Position numbers and translations under genes: made by a program. The notes under the pieces are model-generated. The model saw nothing but the letters and a program-made list of their open reading frames with translations. It had not been told where the DNA came from and made no database searches. From DASZVP01 sp035546935 (GTDB lineage: Bacteria; Patescibacteriota; Saccharimonadia; Saccharimonadales; UBA4665), in the NCBI GenBank assembly GCA_035546935.1, contig DASZVP010000002.1:672518-736517 (forward strand): DNA of 64,000 bases, written 5' to 3'. Below are positions 44,827 through 53,152 of this stretch, piece by piece (the first letter of the stretch is position 1; every line of letters begins with the position of its first letter).

Positions 44827-45718
44827 ACTCGGTCCCATTGTCTTTTTTGGCTCAGGACCGGTCGCTGCCCGCAGCCTGGAATTGCTGGCCGAGGACTTTG
44901 AAATCGAGGCCGTTATTACTAAACCACGGCCTGAACACCACCGTGGCGCAGTGCCGGTTTTGGATTTGATCAAAAAACTGAATTTGCCTGTTTTTACAGC
45001 CTCTAACAGATCAGAATTGAACACATTATTTACTCAATCTAGTTTCAAAAGCCGAGTAGCTGTGTTGGTCGATTTTGGTATTATTGTCAGCCAGGACGTC
45101 ATAGATAAGTTCCCGCTCGGAATTGTGAACAGCCACTTTTCGCTGCTGCCGCAGTGGCGCGGCGCCGACCCAATCACCTTCTCGATTCTAAGCGGCCAGA
45201 AGCAAACCGGCGTCAGCCTGATGCTGCTGGTGGAAGCCATGGACGAAGGCCCAATACTGTCCCAGGCTATGTACGAAATCGAGCCCGACGAAACCACTAC
45301 CAGCCTGACCACCGCTCTAATTGAACTCAGCGATATCCTGTTGCATGAAATTCTACCGAAGTATATGGCCGACGAACTGGTCACCCGTCCGCAGGCGCCG
45401 ATTGGCACCAGCTATTCGCGTAAACTAACCAAGGCCGACGGCGAACTGGACTATAATAAGCCCGCTGTGGAGCTGGAACGCGAGATCCGCGCCTTTAGTG
45501 AATGGCCTAAGAGTCATACTAAAATCGGCTCGCACGATGTCACGCTTACCAAAGCTACCCCTGTTAAGAGTGACTTAAGGCCCGGTGAAATCAAGGTTTC
45601 CGGGAAGCAATTATTCATAGGTACCAGCGACCAGGCCCTCGAAGTTTTAAAGCTCAAGCCGGCCGGCAAAGGCGAAATGACCGCCGCCGCCTTCCTGAAC
45701 GGTTATAAGATTAGCTAG
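44786..45718 (+). CDS. fmt: Methionyl-tRNA formyltransferase
   Basis: 310 residues. It formylates initiator Met-tRNA. GPIVFFGSGPVAARSLELL opens the Rossmann-like domain, and the formyl-transfer motif is NSHFSLLPQWRGADPI. The C-terminal OB-like domain (GTSYSRKLTKADGELDY onward) is present. The ATG lies within the end of def (41-base overlap), so translation is coupled. The stop overlaps the convergent GAF-like gene by 8 bases. Confidence 0.94.
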   Translation: MTKTSKIAPSSGNKLGPIVFFGSGPVAARSLELLAEDFEIEAVITKPRPEHHRGAVPVLDLIKKLNLPVFTASNRSELNTLFTQSSFKSRVAVLVDFGIIVSQDVIDKFPLGIVNSHFSLLPQWRGADPITFSILSGQKQTGVSLMLLVEAMDEGPILSQAMYEIEPDETTTSLTTALIELSDILLHEILPKYMADELVTRPQAPIGTSYSRKLTKADGELDYNKPAVELEREIRAFSEWPKSHTKIGSHDVTLTKATPVKSDLRPGEIKVSGKQLFIGTSDQALEVLKLKPAGKGEMTAAAFLNGYKIS

Positions 45719-46274
45719 TTTTACTCAGCAACTCGCTGACCAGCTGAGAATATTCCTTCATAAATTTGTGCTGATCAGAATTAATACTTTGCTGGTAGTT
45801 GTAGAAGCAGAACATCAGCGCCCCGCCCCGCGGCACATCTAGCGGGTAAATAACACTTGAGGAAATGCCGCTGTTGGCCTGATTGAGGTTGGTGGTCACG
45901 GGATCAGCCCAGCTGCGACGCAGGGTGCGCCAGTCGGCAGTATTTTGGACCTCGCCGGTTAGGATAGTTTTGACAATGCTGTTATTGGTATCTTTCGTAA
46001 GAGACAGCTCGAAGTCACTAGCACTGAATTTGTTATAGCCCTTGATAGCCATCTCATAATATTCGGTGTCTGAGACTGAAATTAGCTTAACTATCCGCTT
46101 GCCTTTGGGCACTAAATACAGCACGATGAAGCCCAGAAACAGATGAGCAGCGCCCACTTTGTGGGCTAAAGGCTCCTCAACTATCGCGGCGAAGAGTTCC
46201 GATTCCGAGCCCGCAGCTTCTAGGGCTTTCTTGAGCTGCGCTAAATCCATGACTGGTTGCTCGGTAGCGGGCAT
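45711..46274 (-). CDS. GAF-like domain protein
   Basis: 187 residues. After a helical N-terminus (MDLAQLKKALEAAGSESELFAAIVEE) there is an alpha/beta domain with FLGFIVLYLVPKGKRIVKLISVSD, SSSVIYPLDVPRGGALMFCFYNY and a final helix HKFMKEYSQLVSELLSKTS. This is the order of a GAF sensor domain, with no output domain attached. An extended -10 (TGC-TATAAT) lies 8 bases upstream of the ATG, suggesting a leaderless message. The ligand and partner are unknown. Confidence 0.65.
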   Translation of the reverse strand: MPATEQPVMDLAQLKKALEAAGSESELFAAIVEEPLAHKVGAAHLFLGFIVLYLVPKGKRIVKLISVSDTEYYEMAIKGYNKFSASDFELSLTKDTNNSIVKTILTGEVQNTADWRTLRRSWADPVTTNLNQANSGISSSVIYPLDVPRGGALMFCFYNYQQSINSDQHKFMKEYSQLVSELLSKTS

Positions 46275-46294
46275 ACATAAGAATTATAGCAACT

Positions 46295-46837
46295 TTACTG
46301 CACAAGACCAGCTGGTGGCTGGGCTGGCGGATATTGCGGAGGATACTGGGTGGCAGGATCCACAGGGGCCTGCGGTTGTGGCTGGGGTTGTGGCTGTGGT
46401 TGTGGCTGTGGTGCTGCATAAGGCTGGTTCGGGGCTGGGGCTGGCTGAGGTGCTGGAGCCGTAGCCTGAACAGGTTGCGGGGCTGGGGCTGGTGCAGCAG
46501 CTTGAGCTTGGGCCGCCGCGGCAGCGCCAGGACTGGCAGCCATAATCTGTGGTGCTGCCTGCTGAACCTCGGCCTTCAGCTTGTCGAATTCCTGCTGAAC
46601 GATCTCTTTATAATTCGGAAAGTTGGTTTCCAGCCACTTAAAAGCACCGGCATCATCCTTGGCTTCGAAGTAGCGCTCAAACTCGTCGAGCTGCTCGTTG
46701 GTCATCTGGTCGGCCAGCCGCATACCGACACGCATTTCCAGCGTCTCATAGATATGCTTAAGCAAGCTGTTCTTTTCGGCGTCAGGCAGATTGCCCAGGC
46801 CAATTTCGACTAGTAGGCTGTTATCAATCTTTAACAT
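46295..46837 (-). CDS. DUF5663-like protein with Pro/Gln/Ala tail
   Basis: 180 residues. The first 95 are helical (VEIGLGNLPDAEKNSLLKHI, RVGMRLADQMTNEQLDEFERYF), a pattern I associate with the CPR family DUF5663. The tail is low-complexity, with Ala/Gln then alternating Pro-Gln (six or more PQ pairs from a 6-base tandem repeat near 46376-46410) and a Pro/Tyr end. There is no signal peptide, so it is cytoplasmic. AGAGGA lies 6 bases before the ATG, and TGC-TACAAT (-10 at 46855-46860) is the probable promoter. The function is unknown. Confidence 0.65.
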   Translation of the reverse strand: MLKIDNSLLVEIGLGNLPDAEKNSLLKHIYETLEMRVGMRLADQMTNEQLDEFERYFEAKDDAGAFKWLETNFPNYKEIVQQEFDKLKAEVQQAAPQIMAASPGAAAAAQAQAAAPAPAPQPVQATAPAPQPAPAPNQPYAAPQPQPQPQPQPQPQAPVDPATQYPPQYPPAQPPAGLVQ

Positions 46838-46880
46838 CTAGTTCCTCTGTCTCAATTGTAGCACTTTAAGATCTGTTGCT

Positions 46881-47852
46881 CTAGCGTTGATGTCGAAGAT
46901 CGCGCAGGATAAACTTCTTGGCATCGACGTGCCAATGAGCTGTGCCCGCACGGCTGATACCCAGTTGATGGCCAGGCATGACGTAGCCTTTATCATCTTT
47001 CATTATGTTTGGACCGTACTTGTGGATGGCTTTTGTCTCAGCGTGCAGAAGCTGGGGAGCGGTCGGGTGAATGCCGTGCTGCTCGGCCAAATCGTCAATG
47101 ATGTCCCAATAGCCCGCACCGCTGCGGATAATTACCGTGCGCGAATTATTTGACGGCTTTGCAGTCGAGCCCTGGCTGTTTGTTTTAGTAGAGGTTGGCG
47201 TGTTGGCTACAGATTTTGGCGTGGTAGGCGCTGCAGACGGAGCGGGTTTTACCGGAGTTACAGCTGTAGGACGGCTAGCAAGGCTCTTTTCGTTCGAACC
47301 GTGACCGGCCAGCGTGTGATAGGCGCCAAACCCAGCTAAAAGCAAGGCTGCGGCGGCCACCAGACGGCGAGCGCTTATTAAACTTCTAGCTTCTGGCTCA
47401 GCTATCATGAAGATTTCCTTGGTGTCCGGTCGTGGCTTCGAGCCGACTACCATCTTAGGCTGGAATCGGCTTTTGCCTGATTTGAGCTCGGCAGCACGGC
47501 TTGGTTCAGCGGTGGTCTGAGTAGGTACCGCAACTGGGGCAGCAGTTATCTGGACTGCTTTCTTGCCAACTTCTTTAGGCTGGCGCTTAGGTCGATCTTT
47601 AAGTGTGGGCGGGTGGATGAATATGTTTACCTGACGGTGATCAGCAAATGGTGCGGCTGCCTGGTACCAATCCAACATTCCAGCGTCGACATATACGCCT
47701 GGCAATTGGGTAGGTATGGCCGTCTCCGGTACTGCAGCAACACGCTGGGCTTCGGCAGCGGCATTAGCTGCAGCCTGGGCTAGCTGATTCTGTCGCCAGT
47801 TGCGCAATCGCGCTTGCATCTCTGGACTGGCCAGTTCATCGTAGTTAGTCAT
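46881..47852 (-). CDS. Membrane-anchored protein with LysM-like C-terminal domain
   Basis: 323 residues from MTNYDELASPEMQARLRNW; a longer frame would need a TTG start at 47888. About 150 cytoplasmic residues, helical at first and then Lys/Pro-rich, precede one membrane helix (RRLVAAAALLLAGFGAYHTLAG). A Ser/Thr/Pro linker and an outside domain follow (VIIRSGAGYWDIIDDLAEQHGI...NIMKDDKGYVMPGHQLGI). The last resembles a LysM repeat, so peptidoglycan binding is plausible but not shown by a strong signature. It follows infB, with a possible TTGTAA-N18-TAAAAT promoter between. Confidence 0.65.
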   Translation of the reverse strand: MTNYDELASPEMQARLRNWRQNQLAQAAANAAAEAQRVAAVPETAIPTQLPGVYVDAGMLDWYQAAAPFADHRQVNIFIHPPTLKDRPKRQPKEVGKKAVQITAAPVAVPTQTTAEPSRAAELKSGKSRFQPKMVVGSKPRPDTKEIFMIAEPEARSLISARRLVAAAALLLAGFGAYHTLAGHGSNEKSLASRPTAVTPVKPAPSAAPTTPKSVANTPTSTKTNSQGSTAKPSNNSRTVIIRSGAGYWDIIDDLAEQHGIHPTAPQLLHAETKAIHKYGPNIMKDDKGYVMPGHQLGISRAGTAHWHVDAKKFILRDLRHQR

Positions 47853-47919
47853 CGATAAAATACTCCGCAAAGCGGCAAGTGCCGCCAAACTAGATTATTT
47901 TACCATAATGGTAGAAGAA

Positions 47920-49704
47920 TTACAAGCTACGCTCAACGGCGCTGCGGGTGAAGACATCAATGTGATCGCCTTCTTGGAGTTCGAGGCGCTTGGCAGTGGT
48001 TAGGCTCATACCACACATTTCGCCTTCGAGGATTTCTTTGGCTTCTGTCGGGCCGCGTTTCAGGCCAGTAACTTCGACTTCGCCGAGGTCCTCGTTGCCA
48101 CGCGTCACGCGGGCCAAAGCCGGCGCCGTCAGGCGACCCTTGGTGACTTCCCCGCCGCAAATTACCTCTGTTTTGGTGGTCTTGAAGACGCCTTTCACAA
48201 CCAGACGGCCAAGATCAGTTTCGACAATTTCCGGACTTAACAGATTGCTCAAGCGGGACTTAGCGTCGTCGATCAGCTCGTAAATAACTTTGTAAAGATT
48301 AACTTTTACTTTGTCGCGGGCTATTTGCTGCTTCACCGCTGAAGATACGTCGACGTTAAAACCGTAAATAATAGCGCCGCTGGTGTGTGCCAGGTGAACG
48401 TCATTTTCGCTGACGGCCCCAATGCCGGAGCCGACAACTCGTACGGAAACTTCGTCGGTGCCCAGAGCTTTCAGGCTGTCAATAACAGAGGTCAGTGAGC
48501 CTTGAACGTCGGCCTTGATAATAACATTTAGTTCTTGCAGTTCGTTGCTGCGGTTAATCAGGCGGATAAGTTCGTTGCTGCCGATATCCAGGTGGCCGCT
48601 GGTAGCCTGGTGTTTGGCGGTGGCGGTTTGATCGGCAGCGGCGCGGGCGGCTTTTTCGTTGTCGACGACCTGAAATTCGTCACCAAACTCCGGCAGAGTT
48701 TTGAAACCAGTGATGGTGACGGGAGTTGACGGCAGCGCGGCTTTGAGCGCTTGGCCTTCGGTGGTTTCGAGATTGCGGATCTTAGCATAAGCGCTGCCGG
48801 CGACGATGAACTGCCCAGGCTTGAGAGTGCCGCTTTCGACGAGGGCGTGGGCGACCGGCCCGCGGCCTTGCTCCAGGTGCGCTTCAATAATCAGGCCGCG
48901 GGCCGGCCCCTCAACATCAGCCTTGAGCTCCTCAACATCGGTGACCAGCAGGATCATGTCCAGTAGTTCGGGAATGCCCTGCTTGGTTTTCGCAGACACC
49001 TCTTGAATAATTGTATCCCCGCCCCACTCTTCAGGCATAAGTTCATTTTCGGACAGTTGTTGCTTCAAGCGGTTAACGTCGGCGCCTTCTTTGTCAATTT
49101 TGTTGGCAGCCACGATCATTTTGACGCCGGCTTTGCGGGCAAAGCGGATAGCTTCTAGGGTCTGCGGCTTAATACCGTCGTCGGCAGCGACCACAATAAT
49201 TACAATGTCAGTTAACAGCGCGCCATGCTCGCGAATGGCGGCAAAAGCCTCGTGACCAGGGGTGTCGAGGAAAGTAATCTTGCGCTTGTTGTGCTCAACC
49301 TGGTAGGCCGAAATGTGCTGGGTGATGCCGCCGGCCTCGCCCTTCACGACATTAGCTTCGCGTATCGCGTCCAGCAGCGAAGTTTTGCCGTGATCGACGT
49401 GGCCCATCACCGCCACTACTGGCGGACGAGACTGAGCCTTATCGCTGGCAGTCGGCTTTTGGCGCACAGCGCTGGTTTCTTCAGCGCTGGCCGCTGTACG
49501 CACCAGCTGCACATCCAGACCCAGTTCTTCGACAATAATTTGAGCTGTATCGAAATCGATGCGCTCGTTAACGGTGGCCATAACACCGTTCTTCATCAGC
49601 TCGCCAATCAGGCGGGCCACAGGGATAGACAGCCGCTCAGCCAAGGTGCCGACGGTGATCAGATCTTCGATTTGGATGGTGCTGGTCTCGGTTTGTTCTG
49701 CCAT
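47920..49704 (-). CDS. infB: Translation initiation factor IF-2
   Basis: 594 residues from MAEQTET, with AAGGAG 9 bases upstream; an ATG 24 bases earlier lacks a site. IF-2 brings fMet-tRNA to the 30S subunit. GTPase motifs are MGHVDHGKTS, DTPGHEAF, ANKID and SAKT. Domains III and IV, including the C1 and C2 parts, are complete. The N-terminal region before the G domain is short (about 95 residues), as in reduced genomes. It follows rpsA in an operon. Confidence 0.96.
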   Translation of the reverse strand: MAEQTETSTIQIEDLITVGTLAERLSIPVARLIGELMKNGVMATVNERIDFDTAQIIVEELGLDVQLVRTAASAEETSAVRQKPTASDKAQSRPPVVAVMGHVDHGKTSLLDAIREANVVKGEAGGITQHISAYQVEHNKRKITFLDTPGHEAFAAIREHGALLTDIVIIVVAADDGIKPQTLEAIRFARKAGVKMIVAANKIDKEGADVNRLKQQLSENELMPEEWGGDTIIQEVSAKTKQGIPELLDMILLVTDVEELKADVEGPARGLIIEAHLEQGRGPVAHALVESGTLKPGQFIVAGSAYAKIRNLETTEGQALKAALPSTPVTITGFKTLPEFGDEFQVVDNEKAARAAADQTATAKHQATSGHLDIGSNELIRLINRSNELQELNVIIKADVQGSLTSVIDSLKALGTDEVSVRVVGSGIGAVSENDVHLAHTSGAIIYGFNVDVSSAVKQQIARDKVKVNLYKVIYELIDDAKSRLSNLLSPEIVETDLGRLVVKGVFKTTKTEVICGGEVTKGRLTAPALARVTRGNEDLGEVEVTGLKRGPTEAKEILEGEMCGMSLTTAKRLELQEGDHIDVFTRSAVERSL

Positions 49705-49755
49705 TTCCGTCTGCTCCTTTCTGGCCATGCGGCCGCTATTATTAAGTTCTCATGG

Positions 49756-50895
49756 CTATTTTTTGGCTTTGGCTTCGGGCTTTTCAGCCTTCTCGGCCTT
49801 AGCAGCCTTAGCGGCCTTAGGGGCAGCTTTGGCTTTGGTGGCCTTCAGACTCAAAGCAATCTTGCGGTTCTCGGTGTCGACATCGAGCACCTTGAACTCT
49901 TTTTTCTCATTCAGCTTAAACAGCTGCTCGGGGTCAACGTTCTCATCGTCGCTCATTTCACTGACATGAACCAGGGCTTCAACACTTGGACTCAGTTGCA
50001 CGAAAGCGCCAAATGGCGTGATGCGCGTGACTTTGCCCTCGACCAGGTCCCCGGTTTTAAAGGCTTTCACCTGCTCTAGCCAGGGGTCGTCGCTCATTTG
50101 CTTCAGACTCAAGCTCAAGCGGTCCTTATCGATAGCGATGATCTTAGCCTTGATATTTTCGCCCACCTTCACATAGTTGCGTGGGTTGTCGACACGCTCC
50201 CAAGAGATCTCGGAAATGTGGATCAGACCTTCGATGCCATCGACGTTAACAAAGGCGCCAAAGTCGATGACTCCAGTGACCACGCCTTCAACGACGTCAC
50301 CAACTTTCAGCTCTTTGAAACGAGCTTGCATGTCATCTTTAACAGCTTCCTTCTCAGAGAAAATCAGCTTGTTGTCCTTGCGGCTGACATCCAAAATGCG
50401 GACGCGCAGCGGCTGGTTGGTCAGAGCATTGAGCTTCTGCAGAATTTCATCTTTGTCGGCCCCGCTGACACGCGGATAGTGACCAGCAGCCAGTTGGCTC
50501 ACCGGTAAGAAGCCGCGGATGCCTTCCAGCTCGACAAGCAAACCGCCGCGGTTGGCGTCGTAAGCGTTAACTTCGATGATTTCGTTGGCGTCAAAGACGC
50601 GTTGCAATTCGTCCCAACCCCTGTCTTTCGCGGCGCGGCGCAGGCTGAGCAGCGCGTGGCCTTCCTCTAATTCTGGGTCAATCACACTTACGGTGACTGT
50701 TTGGCCCAGCTCCAATTGCTGGCCATGACCGATCTCGCGGCGCATGACAACACCGACGCCTCGGGCGCCGAGGTCAATCCAGACTTCGTTCTTCTTTACC
50801 GACGTAACTACACCTTCCACGACCTCGCCAGCGCTCAGCTGAGCAACGTCGCTGCCGGCCAGCAGCTCGTCCATACTAACTGTCTTACTTGGCAT
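49756..50895 (-). CDS. rpsA: 30S ribosomal protein S1 (four S1 domains)
   Basis: 379 residues from MPSKTVSMDELLAG, with AAGGAGG 10 bases upstream; a 52-residue upstream extension contains the promoter and is rejected. Four S1 RNA-binding domains begin near GEVVEGVVTSVKKNEVWID, NEIIEVNAYDANRGGLLVE, GDVVEGVVTGVIDFGAFV and GDLVEGKVTRITPFGAFV. A Lys/Ala-rich tail (KAAPKAAKAAKAEKAEK) follows. Enterobacterial S1 has six domains; four is common elsewhere. S1 helps mRNAs bind the ribosome, which is of interest here because so many messages look leaderless. Confidence 0.92.
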   Translation of the reverse strand: MPSKTVSMDELLAGSDVAQLSAGEVVEGVVTSVKKNEVWIDLGARGVGVVMRREIGHGQQLELGQTVTVSVIDPELEEGHALLSLRRAAKDRGWDELQRVFDANEIIEVNAYDANRGGLLVELEGIRGFLPVSQLAAGHYPRVSGADKDEILQKLNALTNQPLRVRILDVSRKDNKLIFSEKEAVKDDMQARFKELKVGDVVEGVVTGVIDFGAFVNVDGIEGLIHISEISWERVDNPRNYVKVGENIKAKIIAIDKDRLSLSLKQMSDDPWLEQVKAFKTGDLVEGKVTRITPFGAFVQLSPSVEALVHVSEMSDDENVDPEQLFKLNEKKEFKVLDVDTENRKIALSLKATKAKAAPKAAKAAKAEKAEKPEAKAKK

Positions 50896-50950
50896 ATCTT
50901 CTATGCCTCCTTCGAATGTATTTCTCCAGTTTCCCGGTAGATTGCTGTCA

Positions 50951-50956
50951 ATTATA
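50951..50956 (-). promoter_or_regulatory. -10 box of rpsA-infB operon
   Basis: A perfect TATAAT on the minus strand, 55 bases before the rpsA ATG. The -35 (TGGACC at 18 bases) is weak. Confidence 0.55.
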
Positions 50957-51010
50957 ACAGATAACCAGCACCCTGGTCCAGCCAGGCTCGACACTACACA
51001 TACGTTTTGA

Positions 51011-51035
51011 AAATTATACGAATTTCGTATAATTT
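51011..51035. promoter_or_regulatory. 12-bp inverted repeat between rpsA and HTH gene
   Basis: AAATTATACGAA and TTCGTATAATTT flank one base. A third half-site, TTCGTACAAATTG, begins at 51043. The dyad lies between the divergent rpsA promoter and the HTH gene at 51125, so it is a candidate operator for that regulator. Confidence 0.5.
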
Positions 51036-51124
51036 GACGTTTTTCGTACAAATTGTAAAAGTTAAGAGGAAAAATCTTCGAAGATTTAACAAAGACTTAA
51101 GGTAATTTTACTAAAATTGGCACC

Positions 51125-51445
51125 ATGCATAATCTGACAAAGGCCCAGTTTTTGGCTTTACTGGCTTTAGCCGATGGGCCGCTGACGCATGCTGGTCTTA
51201 TAGCAGCAGTTAGGAGTTTGACGGGTTATCGCTTAAAGATGCGGCCATCAACTGCACAATCCGTTTTGAACAAATTAGCGTCTGCGGAGCTAATTAAAAT
51301 TGACATCTTGCCATCATATTTATGGACAAACCTAAGACGTGGTAAGACATATGAAGTTACTGGGCGCGGACGGTATGAGCTAGAAAAGGAGCTGGTTTTT
51401 TATCGGGCGCTGCTGAGGAAGGCGCCGCGATCAATGCTATACTGA
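51125..51445 (+). CDS. PadR-like winged-helix regulator
   Basis: 106 residues. AQFLALLALADGPLTHAGLIAAV is the first helix pair of a PadR/MarR-type winged helix, RPSTAQSVLNKLASAELIKI is the recognition region, and TYEVTGRGRYELEKELVFYRALL is the wing and dimer helix. TAAAAT about 8 bases before the ATG suggests a leaderless message. It is followed after 4 bases by a ROK-family gene, so it may control sugar-related genes or itself through the dyad at 51011-51035. Confidence 0.7.
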   Translation: MHNLTKAQFLALLALADGPLTHAGLIAAVRSLTGYRLKMRPSTAQSVLNKLASAELIKIDILPSYLWTNLRRGKTYEVTGRGRYELEKELVFYRALLRKAPRSMLY

Positions 51446-51449
51446 CGGT

Positions 51450-52283
51450 ATGTATTTGGGGGTCGATATTGGGGGTACGAAAACGCTGGTCGCAGTGTTT
51501 GATGAACGCTCCAAAGTTCTGCAAGAGGTCAAATTCCCCACTCCTAAAAAATATGATAACTGGCTGCTGGAACTGCGCCACACCGTAACCCAGCTGGAAC
51601 ACCAAGATTTTAAAGCCGCAGGTGTGGCGGTGCCGGGTCGGCTGAACCGTGAAGAGGGTTTAGTTTATAGTTTGGGCAATTTGCCGTGGAAAAATGAGCC
51701 GATTCAAGCGGACTGCGAAAAAGTTCTGCACTGCCCGGTGGTAATTGAAAATGACGCCAACTTAGCCGGCCTGTCTGAATCGATGCTGTACAAAGACAAA
51801 GAAACGGTTTTGTATGTGACGGTTAGCACTGGCATCGGCACAGCAGTCATGCACAACCAAGTACTAGACCCTGCTCTACTCGACAGCGAAGGCGGCCACA
51901 TTATGCTGCCATTTAGGGGAAAGTTGGTCGACTGGGAAGATTTTGCTTCTGGCCGAGCGATTTACGAACACTTCGGCAAAAAAGCTTCGGAAATTGCTCC
52001 GGACGATGAAGAGGCCTGGGGCTATATTGCTCGCAATCTATCGCTGGGACTGTTCGACAACATCGCTGTGGTGCAGCCAAATCTGATTATTATTGGCGGT
52101 AGTATTGGAACGTATTTGAAGCACTATGAAAAATTACTGGTCAAGGCGCTGCGTAAATACGAGGTGCCGATTGTGCCGATTCCGCCGATTGTGCAAGCTC
52201 AGCGCCCCGAAGAGGCCGTAATTTACGGCTGTTTTGATCTCGCTAAACAAAGGTTTGGTCATCATGCAGTCGCTGCTCACTAA
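51450..52283 (+). CDS. ROK-family sugar kinase
   Basis: 277 residues. The N-terminal ATP motif is LGVDIGGTKTLVAVFDE, AGVAVPGRL and ENDANLAGL mark the substrate site with catalytic Asp, and VTVSTGIGTAV and IIIGGSIG are the phosphate loops. The usual ROK zinc motif (CxCGxxGCxE) is absent; DSEGGHIMLPFRGKLVDWEDFASGRAI occupies that place, as in some glucokinase-like ROK enzymes. Glucose or N-acetylhexosamine phosphorylation is likely; the substrate cannot be told. TGC-TATACT ends 6 bases before the ATG. Confidence 0.85.
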   Translation: MYLGVDIGGTKTLVAVFDERSKVLQEVKFPTPKKYDNWLLELRHTVTQLEHQDFKAAGVAVPGRLNREEGLVYSLGNLPWKNEPIQADCEKVLHCPVVIENDANLAGLSESMLYKDKETVLYVTVSTGIGTAVMHNQVLDPALLDSEGGHIMLPFRGKLVDWEDFASGRAIYEHFGKKASEIAPDDEEAWGYIARNLSLGLFDNIAVVQPNLIIIGGSIGTYLKHYEKLLVKALRKYEVPIVPIPPIVQAQRPEEAVIYGCFDLAKQRFGHHAVAAH

Positions 52284-52761
52284 ATTGCAGGCGCAGTATC
52301 CGGCCTTGAAGTTTGTGGCCGGTGAGCAGTTTTGCTGGTCGCCGGAAGCCGGCGAAGTAGTTTATCGTTCCGGGGCGCGCGGCCAGCAGGCCACATGGTC
52401 GCTGCTACACGAAGTCGGCCATGCTCTTTCAGAACACAAGAACTACTCGAGCGATTTTCAACTATTGCAGCTGGAAATGGCCGCCTGGCAGCGCGCCCGC
52501 GAGCTGGCCAGCGAGCTCAAAATAGCCATTGACGAAGATCATATTCAAGATTGTTTAGACAGTTACCGCGATTGGCTGCACAAACGCAGCCTTTGCCCGC
52601 AGTGCGGCACGACTTGCCTGCAGCACGCCGATTCGAATCACTATAGCTGCTTCAATTGCCACACTGTCTGGCGCGTCAGCAGCAGCCGTTTTTGCCGCGC
52701 TTACCGCGCCAGCAAGAATATTGACGCCAATAGCCAACCGGCACCGCTAGTTTTTCAATAA
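52264..52761 (+). CDS. HExxH putative metalloprotease with zinc ribbon
   Basis: 165 residues from MQSLLTKLQ, overlapping the ROK gene by 20 bases, with AAAGG upstream. SLLHEVGHALSEHKNY contains an HExxH zinc-protease motif in a context like ImmA/IrrE (M78) proteins. The C-terminal part has CPQCGTTC...YSCFNCHTVW, a four-cysteine zinc ribbon. There is no signal peptide, so it is cytoplasmic. M78 enzymes often cleave a partner HTH repressor, and the HTH gene at 51125 in the same cluster is a candidate. Activity is unproven. Confidence 0.7.
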   Translation: MQSLLTKLQAQYPALKFVAGEQFCWSPEAGEVVYRSGARGQQATWSLLHEVGHALSEHKNYSSDFQLLQLEMAAWQRARELASELKIAIDEDHIQDCLDSYRDWLHKRSLCPQCGTTCLQHADSNHYSCFNCHTVWRVSSSRFCRAYRASKNIDANSQPAPLVFQ

Positions 52762-52762
52762 A

Positions 52763-52788
52763 AAAGTCCTCGCCGAAGCGAGGACTTT
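52763..52788. terminator. Bidirectional terminator
   Basis: AAAGTCCTCGC / GCGAGGACTTT with a CGAA loop (11 bp). In the minus direction it is followed by a T-run, giving a textbook terminator for the KGG gene. In the plus direction it lies just after the HExxH gene. Confidence 0.85.
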
Positions 52789-52811
52789 AAGGAGTTAGAA
52801 ACTCGCCTTAC

Positions 52812-53009
52812 TTAGGCGATTTTCTTGGTGCGGCGGCTAATGCGGCCACCCTTGGCGCCAGCAGCACGAGCAAGCTCGCGGTTGGCAAAAAAGCCACCGG
52901 TGCGGCCTAATTTACCGCCCTTGGCACCGATCTTCGCGTAGAAGTCCGAGCCGTACTTGGCTTTGTTAGTTGCAGCGGCTGCGCGGCCACCAGCTTTAGT
53001 TCCAGCCAT
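52812..53009 (-). CDS. KGG-motif small basic protein A
   Basis: 65 residues, rich in Gly, Ala, Lys and Arg. It has GSDFYAKIGAKGGKLGRTGGF and AGAKGGRISRR, matching the KGG (stress-induced, Con-10-like) family. These proteins are small, hydrophilic and often linked to stress or dormancy; their mechanism is unknown. AAGGGAG lies 8 bases before the ATG, inside a GAAACT/AGTTTC hairpin that may limit translation. A paralogue lies just upstream. Confidence 0.8.
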   Translation of the reverse strand: MAGTKAGGRAAAATNKAKYGSDFYAKIGAKGGKLGRTGGFFANRELARAAGAKGGRISRRTKKIA

Positions 53010-53051
53010 TGTTGAAACTCCCTTACTTGATAGTTTCTCTCGAAATAAAAA

Positions 53052-53089
53052 GAGGGCTCGACCGCTCGTTTCCGAGTGATCAAACCCTC
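53052..53089 (-). terminator. Terminator between the two KGG genes
   Basis: On the minus strand a stem of about 14 pairs with one mismatch closes on a GAAA loop (arms GAGGG.../...CCCTC) and is followed by TTTTTATTT. It should end or attenuate transcription from the upstream KGG gene. Confidence 0.75.
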
Positions 53090-53152
53090 CTCTTTCTTTC
53101 GAAATTAAACTTATCTTATCACGCTATTGCTAACATGTCAATATGCTGGTGC

